Shown here one piece after another: positions 54,982 through 63,558 of a stretch of 64,000 bases of DNA. A program made the position numbers and the translations under genes. Location of the stretch: contig DASVVO010000052.1 in NCBI GenBank assembly GCA_036386515.1, forward strand, positions 1 to 64,000. The letters are read 5' to 3'. Numbering within the stretch: position 1 is the first letter of the stretch; the number at the start of each line of letters is the position of its first letter. The DNA comes from JAIVJZ01 sp036386515 (GTDB lineage: Bacteria > Acidobacteriota > Blastocatellia > Pyrinomonadales > Pyrinomonadaceae). The notes beneath the pieces were generated by a model. The model did no database searches. It was not told the origin of the DNA and saw only the letters and a list, made by a program, of their open reading frames with translations.

Positions 54982-55557
54982 TTATCTGGCTCTGCGCCCG
55001 TCGCGCTCGGCGATGAGATTGTTCGTCACGGAGAAGACGCCGGGGATGCCGCGCGCGGCGAACTCGGCGAGTTGCTTGTCCATCCGGTTGGCGACGACGC
55101 CTTCCAGCGTCACGTGTCCGCGGTTGACCACGATGTGGACGGACGGGTTCGCCCCCATCGCGTAACGATACAGACCGCCCGCGTTGAAGACGGCGCGATA
55201 CGCTTCGACGCGAATCCGGTCGTCGAAGCCGGAGAGCGGCAGCACCTCGATGTTGTTGACGACGCGCTCGACGCCCTCGATCTTCGCCACGCGCCGCGCC
55301 GCATCCGAACGCGTTGACGGCCGCACCACCTGCCCGTAGAGCGTCACGGTGTCGCCCTCAACCTTGTAGGCGAGGTTATCGAACACGCCGTAGTAAGGCA
55401 GCGTCACGAGTTCCTTGCGGACGCGCTTCGAGACTTGCTGCTGGTTGAAAGCCTGATCAATTTCCGCGAGCGGAGACGCCGCGACGATCGCCCCGGAAGC
55501 CGCCGCCAGGGCGACGAACAACGCGCCTGCGGCCAACCTGTTTTTGAACGTTTTCAT
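54982..55557 (-). CDS. Exported double-BON-domain protein
   Basis: 191 aa from ATG 55557 (ribosome site GAGGTGACAAAG). Signal peptide AGALFVALAAASGAIVAAS. Two BON domains: residues 45-110 (VRKELVTLPYYGVFDNLAYKV, GQVVRPSTRSDAARRVAKI) and 118-185 (GANPSVHIVVNRGHVTLEGVV, MDKQLAEFAARGIPGVFSV). BON domains bind phospholipid in OsmY-type periplasmic proteins. Single gene. Confidence 0.87.
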   Translation of the reverse strand: MKTFKNRLAAGALFVALAAASGAIVAASPLAEIDQAFNQQQVSKRVRKELVTLPYYGVFDNLAYKVEGDTVTLYGQVVRPSTRSDAARRVAKIEGVERVVNNIEVLPLSGFDDRIRVEAYRAVFNAGGLYRYAMGANPSVHIVVNRGHVTLEGVVANRMDKQLAEFAARGIPGVFSVTNNLIAERDGRRAR

Positions 55558-56004
55558 AACTCTTTGTCACCTCTTGATGATTGCTATCACTCTATTTTCT
55601 TTCGGAAATTAGATGCCGGGAGAGGTTTTCGAGTGGCCTCGCTGCCGCGCGGGCGCGAAAGGCGCGCGGGCGGGGGGGCGCTCCGTGACGGCGCAAAGGA
55701 GCATGTTCGAGGCGCGCGCGCGGGCGGGCGTGTAGGGCGTGTTTCGCACCGGGAAAATCGTTTCGGCGCTAACGGTTCGAGAGCGTACATACATCGCGCA
55801 CGGGGCGCGTTTATGATGCCTCACCCTGATGAGCCTCATCCCCCGCGAGATGCGTGAAGACCGGCGGGGCGTCGGGTTGGCGCTAACCCGGCGCTCCTTA
55901 AATTTCCCCGGCATAGACATTTTTCCCGCCGTCGCCGAACGCACGGCGCGAGTTTTTTGCTATTGTTACGCGACGAATAATGCGGGGCAGGAGGTCACAG
56001 GGGC
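55558..56004. other. Gene-free interval upstream of the BrkB-like gene
   Basis: 447 bp between divergent genes. GC-rich with short inverted repeats (e.g. GCGCGGGCG words around 55650-55735). Nothing that reads as a gene. It must hold the BON promoter on one side and the YihY promoter on the other. Confidence 0.45.
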
Positions 56005-56925
56005 ATGGCATCGGTCTGGGAACGGGGCGGGTTGACGTGGAGGGAGTTGGGGCGGCGCGTCTGGTGTGAAATCTACGACGGCGACCTGCTGACGCGCGCG
56101 GCGGCCTTGTCCTATTACTTTCTGCTCGCGCTCTTTCCGCTGCTCCTCTTCCTCATCGCCATGCTCGGATATTTCGCCGAAGCGGGCACGGAACTGCGCG
56201 GCAACATGCTCCGCTATCTCTCCACGGTCGTCCCCCGTTCGGCCTCCACGCTCATCCGCACCACCGTGGACGAGATCGCGCAGAACACGGGCGGCGGCAA
56301 ACTCACCTTCGGCTTGCTGACCGCCGTGTGGGCTGCCTCCTACGGCATGGGCGCGATCAGCGACACGCTGAACTCCGCCTACGGGGTCAAAGAGCGACGC
56401 CCGTGGTGGCGCGTGCGCCTGACTTCGATCGGCCTCACCGTCGTCATCGCCGTGCTGACCATCACGGCCTTGACGCTCGTGCTCTACGGCGGCGAGATCG
56501 GCGACGCGCTGGCAAACCGTTTCGGGTTCAGCACCGCCTTCACGCTGGCGTGGACGATCGTGCAGTGGCCGATCGTGCTGGCCTTCGTGCTGCTGGCCTT
56601 CGCCTTGATCTACTACTACGCGCCCGACCTGCACCATCAAAAGTGGTACTGGATCACGCCGGGGTCGCTCGCGGGCGTCGCGCTCTGGCTGTTCGTCTCC
56701 TTCATCTTCCGCCTCTACCTGCGCTACTTCGATAACTACAGCCTCACCTACGGCTCGCTCGGCGCGGTCATCATCCTCATGCTCTGGTTTTACCTGACGG
56801 GCTGCGCGATCCTCATCGGCGGCGGCGTCAACGCCGAGATCGAGAACGCGGCCGCCGACGAGGGCACGCCCGGCGCGAAACCCTACGGCCGCAAAAGTCC
56901 GCCGAAGAAGGCGAAGAAGAAATGA
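56005..56925 (+). CDS. YihY/virulence factor BrkB family membrane protein
   Basis: 306 aa from ATG 56005 (ribosome site GGAGGT). Five to six TM helices, with family motifs LTRAAALSYYFLLALFPLLLFL, ALIYYYAPD, WYWITPGSLAGVALWL and LGAVIILMLWFYLTGCAILIGG; C-terminus Lys-rich. Function unknown (not an RNase BN despite the old name). A hairpin/tandem-repeat element follows. Confidence 0.93.
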   Translation: MASVWERGGLTWRELGRRVWCEIYDGDLLTRAAALSYYFLLALFPLLLFLIAMLGYFAEAGTELRGNMLRYLSTVVPRSASTLIRTTVDEIAQNTGGGKLTFGLLTAVWAASYGMGAISDTLNSAYGVKERRPWWRVRLTSIGLTVVIAVLTITALTLVLYGGEIGDALANRFGFSTAFTLAWTIVQWPIVLAFVLLAFALIYYYAPDLHHQKWYWITPGSLAGVALWLFVSFIFRLYLRYFDNYSLTYGSLGAVIILMLWFYLTGCAILIGGGVNAEIENAAADEGTPGAKPYGRKSPPKKAKKK

Positions 56926-56933
56926 TTCATCGG

Positions 56934-57036
56934 CTCGTCGGTTCATTGATTCAACGAACCATTTCCTCATTGAATCAATGAACCGACGAGTCAGTGAATC
57001 AGTGAATCAGTGAATCAATGAATCAATGAATCAATT
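56934..57036. repeat. Inverted repeat plus tandem GTGAATCA/ATGAATCA words
   Basis: 21-bp perfect arms 56934-56954 and 56970-56990, then six or so 8-bp direct copies (TCAGTGAA, TCAATGAA) at 56991-57036. Related in style to the other iterated hairpins, here with one-sided tandem growth. Confidence 0.8.
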
Positions 57037-57041
57037 CTTCT

Positions 57042-57377
57042 TCATTTTTCATCAACGCCCGTCTCGCCGGTCGTAGACATCGAACCGCCGCCCGTGCCGC
57101 CGCCGACGGAAGACCCCGCGCCGCTGCCCGCGCCCGCATCCCCCGCGCCGCTCGTCCCGGCGGGTGTGCCCGTGAAACTCATCTCGCCGACCGCGCCGAT
57201 GGTGCCGGGCGCACTGGACGCGGGCGTGCCGTCCGTCGCCGCCGCGCGCCCGTCGGACGGAAGGTAAAGCCGCCCGCCGCCGATTTCGCCGGGCATGATG
57301 TTATCGTTCTCGCCGTTGCCCGCGTCCGTCGCGCCCGTCGCGCCCCTGTCCGCTTCGTCGTTCCTGCTGTTAGTCAT
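57042..57377 (-). CDS. Gly/Ser/Thr/Ala-rich low-complexity protein
   Basis: 111 aa from ATG 57377, which has a GGACGAGA-type ribosome region. Acidic N-terminus (NDEADRGATGATDAGNGEND), a recognisable central segment (IMPGEIGGGRLYLPSDGRAA), then Gly/Ser/Thr repeats. Likely disordered. No family recognised; style resembles the small proteins at 11276 and 58145. Confidence 0.5.
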   Translation of the reverse strand: MTNSRNDEADRGATGATDAGNGENDNIMPGEIGGGRLYLPSDGRAAATDGTPASSAPGTIGAVGEMSFTGTPAGTSGAGDAGAGSGAGSSVGGGTGGGSMSTTGETGVDEK

Positions 57378-57591
57378 CGTCTCTCGTCCTTCCTCGCGTA
57401 GTATGGAAACTAATCAATCGGCGCGCATCGCAACGCGCGTGCTTAAAACTTCGACGCCCGCTCGCCTCCCGCCCGCTGCTACAAGATGTTACTTAAGGGG
57501 AACGCGGCGAGTCTATGGCGCGCCGGGGGGCGCGTCTGTACCGTTACGTACTATGGCGGCGGCCAGGGCGGCGTTGCCGCGCGAGTGCGTC

Positions 57592-57597
57592 TATAAT
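57592..57597 (+). promoter_or_regulatory. -10 box of the NUDIX gene, implying a leaderless start
   Basis: Exact TATAAT at 57592-57597, 8 nt before the ATG at 57606, and no Shine-Dalgarno. No well-spaced -35 is visible. Confidence 0.5.
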
Positions 57598-57605
57598 CTC
57601 CCGGC

Positions 57606-58070
57606 ATGAGCGTGATCCCGACCAAGACACAAATCTCCGCGGGCGGCGTGGTCTATCGCCAACGCGGCGACGCGCGCGTCGAAGTGGCTCTGATTTCGGT
57701 CGGCGACGAAAATCGCTGGCAGTTGCCCAAAGGTCTGGTTGACGCGGGCGAAGCGACCGAGGCGGCGGCCATCCGCGAGGCGCGCGAAGAGACCGGCATC
57801 GAGACCGAACTCGTCGCGCTCGTGGACAAGATCGAATACTGGTACTACGCCACGAACCGGGGCGGGCGCGTGCGCTTCCACAAGTTCGTCCATTTCTACC
57901 TGCTGCGCTACCTGTCCGGCGACGTGGGCGATCACGACGCGGAAGTCAACGAAGCGCGCTGGTTCGAGATAGACGAGGCGCGCGCGCGACTGGCCTTCGC
58001 GGGCGAGCGCAAAGTGTTGGAGCGGGCGCGCGCCATGCTCGCCGCCGCATCCGGGGCGCGCCCCGAATAA
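57606..58070 (+). CDS. NUDIX hydrolase
   Basis: 154 aa. NUDIX box GLVDAGEATEAAAIREAREETGIE (GX5EX7REUXEEXGU) at about residues 44-67. N-terminal ISAGGVVYRQRG strand. Hydrolyses a nucleoside diphosphate linked to another moiety; this group includes Ap4A and 8-oxo-dGTP pyrophosphatases, but the substrate cannot be told. Divergent from the Gly/Ser protein. Confidence 0.92.
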   Translation: MSVIPTKTQISAGGVVYRQRGDARVEVALISVGDENRWQLPKGLVDAGEATEAAAIREAREETGIETELVALVDKIEYWYYATNRGGRVRFHKFVHFYLLRYLSGDVGDHDAEVNEARWFEIDEARARLAFAGERKVLERARAMLAAASGARPE

Positions 58071-58144
58071 TTTAGCGCGGCACTCGCCTCGCCGCCCGCT
58101 TCGCGTGGCGACCGACTTGTCCGCTCCGCTTTGAAGTTCGACTC

Positions 58145-58369
58145 TCAGCGTCCGGCCTTCGGCCGCTTCGGGTTGCCCGCGCCCGACGACTTGGGGGTGG
58201 CTGCCGCTTCATCCGCATCCGTGCCCAGGTTCAGGTCTGGCCGGTCGTGCTGCGCCTGCGCCGCCTCCGAACGCTTGCCGAGTTTGTTTTCCGCGCCCCC
58301 TTCCGCGCTCTGCTTTTTGCCCTCGCCCGTCGGCGGTTGATTCACTTTTCCTCGACTCTTATTCGCCAT
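58145..58369 (-). CDS. Small basic, probably disordered protein
   Basis: 74 aa from ATG 58369, with AGGGAGGA upstream. Lys/Gly/Ala/Pro-rich, no hydrophobic core (MANKSRGKVNQPPTGEGKKQ). It follows ppk2 on the same strand, with 79 bp between. No family known to me. Confidence 0.5.
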   Translation of the reverse strand: MANKSRGKVNQPPTGEGKKQSAEGGAENKLGKRSEAAQAQHDRPDLNLGTDADEAAATPKSSGAGNPKRPKAGR

Positions 58370-58448
58370 CGCCTTAGTCCTCCCTGAAATTTTTCTCAAA
58401 CGGATTGTCATCCATGCGCGGCGGCCGCGCCCCGCACGGCCGTCAACT

Positions 58449-59321
58449 TCACTCCCCCTCGCGCGCGAGCAACTTACGCGCCTTCTCCATCTCCTTTTTA
58501 CCGTCGCTGCTCACGGGCGGGTAGCGCAGTTTGAGAGATTTTAACTTGGCGAGCACGAGTTCGGCGACGGTGAGCGCGCTGAACCAACGATGATCGGCGG
58601 GGACGATGTACCACGGCGCGTCTCGCTTGCTCGTCTGCGTCAGAGCGTCCTCGAACGCGCTCATGTAGTCGTCCCAACGGGCGCGCTCCGCTACGTCGTT
58701 CATCGAAAACTTCCATTTCTTCTCCGTCACTTCGAGGCGTTCCATGAGACGCTCGCGTTGCTTCTCTTTCGAGAGGTGGAGGAAGAACTTCATGACGTGG
58801 ACGCCGTTCTCCGTCAGGTATTGTTCGAAGTTGTTGATCTGCGTGAAGCGTTGCCGCCAGATATTGCGCGCGTCGCGGATGCGCGGCGGCAACTGCTGGT
58901 CTTCGAGTCGTTCGGGGTGGACGCGCGTCGAGAGCACTTCCTCGTAGTAGGAACGGTTGAAGATGCCGATCTGCCCGCGCTTGGGCAGGTACCTGACGAA
59001 CCGCCACAGGTAATCGTGCTTGAGTTCCGTCGCGCCCGGCTTCTCGCTGAGCATCACCACGCATCCCTGCGGGTCGATGCTCGACATGACGTGCTTGATC
59101 GTGCCGTCTTTGCCCGCGCCGTCCATCGCCTGAAAGATGAGCAGGAGCGATTGCCGCTCCTCGGCCATGAGTTTGTCTTGATACTGCGCGAGGCTCTCAC
59201 AGTCCTCGCGAATCTTGGCTTCCGCCTCCGCCTCGTCCTTAAACTTTCCGGTGAACGCCGGATCGTAATTCTTCAGCCGCACCCGCTCGCCCGCCCGCAC
59301 GAGGAACCCTTGTTGCTTCAT
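58449..59321 (-). CDS. ppk2: Polyphosphate kinase 2 family protein
   Basis: 290 aa from ATG 59321 (ribosome site GGAGGG). P-loop Walker A FQAMDGAGKDGTIKHV, then Walker B-like IGIFNRSYYEEVL with the lid and Arg region VHPERLEDQQLPPRI. Transfers phosphate between polyphosphate and nucleotides (class I-type length of about 290 aa makes ADP/GDP phosphorylation likely). Single gene, possibly with the 74-aa gene. Confidence 0.92.
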   Translation of the reverse strand: MKQQGFLVRAGERVRLKNYDPAFTGKFKDEAEAEAKIREDCESLAQYQDKLMAEERQSLLLIFQAMDGAGKDGTIKHVMSSIDPQGCVVMLSEKPGATELKHDYLWRFVRYLPKRGQIGIFNRSYYEEVLSTRVHPERLEDQQLPPRIRDARNIWRQRFTQINNFEQYLTENGVHVMKFFLHLSKEKQRERLMERLEVTEKKWKFSMNDVAERARWDDYMSAFEDALTQTSKRDAPWYIVPADHRWFSALTVAELVLAKLKSLKLRYPPVSSDGKKEMEKARKLLAREGE

Positions 59322-59408
59322 TCACCCTCCGCCTTTCGTTTCGTTCAACCTATCGCACGCCTGCCGATTGCATCAATTTTTATCTTTTCTTCGTGCCCCA
59401 TCATGCCG

Positions 59409-60755
59409 TCAGCGACCGGGTTGCGCAACTCGGCCGCCCTCCTGCGCGACGAGCAGCTTCCGCGCCTCGCGCCTGAGCGCGGGCAGGCGCAGGCTGAAAA
59501 TCAACGCGCTCAGGATGCAGCCCGCGCCGCCGAGCGCGACGGTGTCGGCCGCGCCCACGCGCTCCGCGAGCCAGCCCGCCAGCAGCGCGCCCATGGGAGC
59601 CATGCCGAGAAACATCATCGAGTAGACGGCCATCACGCGCCCGCGCAGCGCGTCGGGCACCATCGCCTGCACGAGCGTGTTCGACGAAGCGATCTGGACG
59701 ATCATCGAGAAGCCGACGAAGACCAGCACGGCCACGGCCAGGCGAAAATCCCGCAACTGCGAAAACAACACCAGGCTCCCCCCGAACCCCGCCGACGACA
59801 AGGCCACCAGCCGCCCCATCCCGCGCACCCCGCGCCGCGCCAGGAGCAACAACGCCGCCGCGAGCGCGCCCACGCCCGCCGCCCCCAGGAGCACGCCGAG
59901 GCCGCCCGCGCCGACGTGCAGGATGCGGTCGGCGAAGACCGGCATCAAGACCGTGTAAGGCATGCCGAACAAACTCACGAGGCCGAGCAGGATGATCAGC
60001 GCGCGGATCGGCCCCGTGCGCCCGACGAAGCTGAAACCCTCGACGACGCGCCGGACGGGCGAACGCCGCTCCGCCGCCGCCGTCTCCTGCCGCTTGACGC
60101 GCATCCGCAAAAGTCCCGCGATGACGGCGACGTAGCTCACGCCATTGACGAAGAAGCACCAGCCCTCGCCGATCCCTGCGACGAGCAGACCGGCCATCGC
60201 CGGGCCGACGAGGCGCGCGCCGTTGATCATCGAAGAGTTGAGCGCGATGGCGTTGACGAGGTCTTCGCGGCCGACGAGGTCTGCGACGAACGCCTGCCGC
60301 GAGGGAATGTCGAAGGCGTTGACGACGCCGAGCAAGGCCGCGAGCACGTAGACGTGCCAGACGGCGACCGTGCCCGTCAGCGTCAGGAAGGCGAGCGCGA
60401 AGGCGAGCAGCATGGCGAGCGTCTGCGTCGTGATCAGAATGCGGTGGCGGCTGAAACTGTCGGCGGCCGCGCCTCCGAGCGGCGCGAGCACGAAGCCGGG
60501 AATCTGCCCCGCGAAGGCGACGAAGCCGAGCGTCGCCGCCGAACCCGTCAAACGATAGACGAGCCACGACTGCGCCACGATCTGCATCCAGGTGCCCGTG
60601 AGCGAAATGAGTTGTCCGCCGTAAAAGAGCCTGTAATTTTTGTGGCCGAGCGAGCGCAACGCCGCCGGTATGTGCAATCTTTTCGGCGCGACCGCCGCCG
60701 CCGCTTCCGCCGCCGTCTCGCCCTCTCTCGTCACTTCTGCCTGAATAACCTTCAC
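59409..60755 (-). CDS. MFS transporter, EntS-like exporter
   Basis: 448 aa from GTG 60755. Twelve TM helices; MFS signatures FRLFYGGQLISLTGTWMQIVAQSWLVYRLTG region, GGAAADSFSRHRIL loop and mid-protein loop ending in SPVRRVVEG. Resembles the enterobactin exporter subgroup (MFS_3), but the substrate is unknown. The N-terminal 30 residues are cytoplasmic. Confidence 0.88.
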   Translation of the reverse strand: MKVIQAEVTREGETAAEAAAAVAPKRLHIPAALRSLGHKNYRLFYGGQLISLTGTWMQIVAQSWLVYRLTGSAATLGFVAFAGQIPGFVLAPLGGAAADSFSRHRILITTQTLAMLLAFALAFLTLTGTVAVWHVYVLAALLGVVNAFDIPSRQAFVADLVGREDLVNAIALNSSMINGARLVGPAMAGLLVAGIGEGWCFFVNGVSYVAVIAGLLRMRVKRQETAAAERRSPVRRVVEGFSFVGRTGPIRALIILLGLVSLFGMPYTVLMPVFADRILHVGAGGLGVLLGAAGVGALAAALLLLARRGVRGMGRLVALSSAGFGGSLVLFSQLRDFRLAVAVLVFVGFSMIVQIASSNTLVQAMVPDALRGRVMAVYSMMFLGMAPMGALLAGWLAERVGAADTVALGGAGCILSALIFSLRLPALRREARKLLVAQEGGRVAQPGR

Positions 60756-60917
60756 CCCTACGCCGGCTTCCCGCGCAATCCTTCGGCGGCGGCGACAACA
60801 ACTCGCGGCGCGCCGGTCGCCGCTAGGCTCAGCGTCCGTTCTCTTAAAATTCCTTCAACTAGATGAACCGCGCCGAGGATAAGATCGCCGCGAGACGAAA
60901 GGATGACCTTCATTTCA

Positions 60918-60970
60918 AGAAACTGTGACAAAGTCCGCTTTCGAAAACTGTGACAAAGCCCGCTTTCGAC
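60918..60970. repeat. Tandem duplication of a 25-bp unit
   Basis: AAACTGTGACAAAG followed by CCGCTTTCGA occurs twice in tandem (about 60920-60943 and 60945-60969), one base different. Upstream of the MFS gene, in its leader. Confidence 0.75.
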
Positions 60971-61035
60971 TCCGCGCGGAGTGCGGCGCGGCGTGCGACG
61001 CATGGCGCGCCGTGTGCGCCGCGCTCGACGCCGTC

Positions 61036-61854
61036 TCACGGTTGCGTCGAACGTCGTCGTTGCGTCGAACGTCGTCGCCGCGCGTCCGGCAAAACGTCGA
61101 GGGCGCATAACCCGAAGCCGACGAGAGCGGCCGTCCACAGTTGAAAGGAGAGCGCGATGAGCGCGAAGAACAGGATGATGCTCACGCCCACGAAGCGATG
61201 CCACGCGTTCGCCCGCCGCGGCTGCCGCAACAGCGCGAAGATTACGAGGCTCACGACGAACCATCCGGCGAAGTTGCTGAACGGCACTCCGTAGTAGACG
61301 CCTCGCTCGACCCATCGCCAGTAGCCGAGCTGGTTCGCGGCGAGCGGGTCGATAACGAGATCAATCGCCGTCATCCACGCCGCGCCGACGAGCGCGCCGC
61401 GCCACGGCGGCAGACTGAAACGCAGGGTCGCCTGTTGCACATACGCGACGAGCGTCAGCCACGCGCAGGCCATCACGACGGGCACGCCCGCGACGGTCGG
61501 CCGCAACACGCCCGTGTAAGCGTATCGCCCGAACGGCCAATCGTAGTAGACGCCGCACCACTCGACGAGCAACCCGAAGACCGCCACCGCCAGGAGACGC
61601 AGGAAGTCGGCGCGCGCGGCGGCCGTCGAGAGAACGATCGCCCCGGCCACGGCGAGGAAGGCGGAGGCGAGCCAATTCTGTGAGGCGGCCACCGCGCCGA
61701 CGAATAAGTAGTGCGCGACGCCGCCCGCCCACAAGACGGCATACGCGAGCGCGAGCGCGACGGCGACGCCCGCACGCCACCCGCGCTTCGAGTTCGTTTC
61801 TTCGTCGTCGTGGCGTGTGCGGTTCAAGTCTCGCCTCGTTCGATCAGTTCGCAC
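61036..61854 (-). CDS. Carotenoid biosynthesis protein (CruF-like hydratase)
   Basis: 272 aa, GTG 61854; a TTG at 61827 overlapping the crtI stop is also possible. Seven hydrophobic helices. Family motifs are VEWCGVYYDWPFGRYAYTGVL, VPVVMACAWL, DLVIDPLAANQLGYWRW and VPFSNFAGWFV, as in CruF (1',2'-hydratase of gamma-carotene) and bisanhydrobacterioruberin hydratase. It adds water at the psi-end of the carotenoid made by the crtI product. The C-terminus carries a doubled RRRRSTQ/RRRSTQ tail encoded by a short DNA tandem repeat. Confidence 0.85.
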   Translation of the reverse strand: MRTDRTRRDLNRTRHDDEETNSKRGWRAGVAVALALAYAVLWAGGVAHYLFVGAVAASQNWLASAFLAVAGAIVLSTAAARADFLRLLAVAVFGLLVEWCGVYYDWPFGRYAYTGVLRPTVAGVPVVMACAWLTLVAYVQQATLRFSLPPWRGALVGAAWMTAIDLVIDPLAANQLGYWRWVERGVYYGVPFSNFAGWFVVSLVIFALLRQPRRANAWHRFVGVSIILFFALIALSFQLWTAALVGFGLCALDVLPDARRRRSTQRRRSTQP

Positions 61855-63308
61855 GTGATCTTAGCGGAGAGCAGGACGGTGGGCGTGCCGCCGCCGGGGT
61901 GCGTGCTCCCGCCGACGTAGTAGAGACCCCGGTAGCGCGCGTCTTTGTTCGACGGCCGGAGAAAGGCGCGCCGCCAGCCGTGCGAGTGAGTCCCGTAGAT
62001 CGCCCCGCCCGGCATCGCATAACGCTCCCCGATGCGGCGCGGCGTCCACACGTCCGCGACGGCCACGTCCGCCGCTGCGAGATCGGGAAAGCCGCCTTTC
62101 GCCAGTCGCGCGAAGACGCGCGCGCGCGCCTCCGAAATCTTCGCCTCCGTCCATTCGTCGCCGTCGTTGGCCGGGGCGTTCGCCATGATGAACAGCGTCT
62201 CGCCCGCGCCGCCGGGCACGAGCGAACGGTCGCTGCGGCTCGGCGCGCTGACGTAGACGGTCGGGTCGTCGGGAAACTCGCGCGCGTCGAAAAGCTGCGC
62301 AAACTCGCGTTGGTAATCTTGCGAGAAATAGACCGCGTGATGCGGCAACCCGGCGAGCGTGCGGCGGACGCCGACGAGGAACACGAGACCGGAGAGCGAC
62401 CGCGCGCGCGCCGGTTGCGCGCGCGCGTCGAGTCCGAGCAACGCGGGCGCGAGCGACGCGTCGCCGTTCATCACCACCGCGTCGGCCTTGAGCCGCGTGC
62501 CGTCCGCGAGCGTGACGCCCGTCACCCGGCGCGCATCGCTCCCGCCGCGCTCGATGCGCTCGACGCGCGCTCCCGTCCGCAGCGTGACGCCCGCGCGTTC
62601 CGCCAGCGCGACGAGGCTTTCGACGAGACGATAAAGGCCGCCCTTGATATGCCAACCGCCGAAGGCGTATTCGACGTAAGGAATCACCGCGAGCGTCGCC
62701 GGAGACTCGTAGGGCGATGAGCCGACGTAGGTCGGGTAACGATCGAAGAGTTGTCTGAGATGCGCGCTCTTGAAATGCGCGGCGACCGTCCGGTGATAGT
62801 TGCCCCACGCGTGCCTGAGCGGCAGGTGGCGCATGGCCTTGAGCGAGCGCAGGTCGGCCGTGAAGTCGAGCGGCTGCCGCCGGAAGAAAGTCTCCTGCGA
62901 GACTTCGAACAGGCGCGCGCCGAGTTGCATGAAACGAAGGAATCCGTCCACGTCGCGCGGTTCGAGTCGGCGCACGGTCGAGAGCCAGTCGGGCAGGTAG
63001 GAAGAATACTGGAAGCGCGTGCCGTCGTCGTAAACGTAGTCCGCGAGCGGGCGCATGGGGATGAGTTCGAGGTGTTCGTCCATGCGCGCGCCGGCGGCCT
63101 CGAAGAGTTCGGCGAAGACCCACCGCATCGTGATGAGCGAGGGGCCGGTGTCGAAACGAAAACCGCCCTCCTCCCAGCGATTCATCTTGCCGCCTGGCGC
63201 GCACGATTGCTCGCAGACCGTGACGCGCCAACCCGCGCGCGCCAGGCGCAACGCCGTCGCCAGCCCGCCCAAACCGCCGCCGATGATGATCGCCTGCTTT
63301 CGTTTCAT
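61824..63308 (-). CDS. crtI: Phytoene desaturase (CrtI type)
   Basis: 494 aa. FAD-binding N-terminus IIIGGGLGGLATALRLARAG with the second Gly motif PGGKMNRWEEGGFRFDTGPS, and a C-terminal FAD contact YYVGGSTHPGGGTPTVLLSAK. Desaturates phytoene to coloured lycopene-type carotenoids; number of steps unknown. The downstream cruF gene overlaps its end. The upstream partial gene looks like a glycosyltransferase, so the operon would make a glycosylated acyclic or monocyclic carotenoid. Confidence 0.93.
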   Translation of the reverse strand: MKRKQAIIIGGGLGGLATALRLARAGWRVTVCEQSCAPGGKMNRWEEGGFRFDTGPSLITMRWVFAELFEAAGARMDEHLELIPMRPLADYVYDDGTRFQYSSYLPDWLSTVRRLEPRDVDGFLRFMQLGARLFEVSQETFFRRQPLDFTADLRSLKAMRHLPLRHAWGNYHRTVAAHFKSAHLRQLFDRYPTYVGSSPYESPATLAVIPYVEYAFGGWHIKGGLYRLVESLVALAERAGVTLRTGARVERIERGGSDARRVTGVTLADGTRLKADAVVMNGDASLAPALLGLDARAQPARARSLSGLVFLVGVRRTLAGLPHHAVYFSQDYQREFAQLFDAREFPDDPTVYVSAPSRSDRSLVPGGAGETLFIMANAPANDGDEWTEAKISEARARVFARLAKGGFPDLAAADVAVADVWTPRRIGERYAMPGGAIYGTHSHGWRRAFLRPSNKDARYRGLYYVGGSTHPGGGTPTVLLSAKITCELIERGET

Positions 63309-63558
63309 AACCCGACGGCCGGACGCCCTTGCCGTTGACGACTAAACTATCAAGACGCCTACGGCCGCAGCGGGAGCACGGCGGAGGCACAGAGTAAAAC
63401 CATCCTGAATGAAGCACGGAGTAGAACCATCCGGTAAGGTGAAATTTCAAATTTGAAATTTGAGATGATCCCTTTCAAATTTGAGATGATCCCTTGCCGG
63501 CCTCTGCGCCGTCCGTCGTCGCGGCGTTGAAGGTTTAAACTTTCAGTTTCGCCGCGCG
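63309..63558. other. Interval between the partial glycosyltransferase gene and crtI
   Basis: 250 bp. Direct repeats GAGTAAAACCATCC/GAGTAGAACCATCC and an AAATTTCAAATTTG palindromic tract at about 63441-63495 with the segment TTTGAGATGATCCCTT occurring twice. No gene. Confidence 0.6.
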
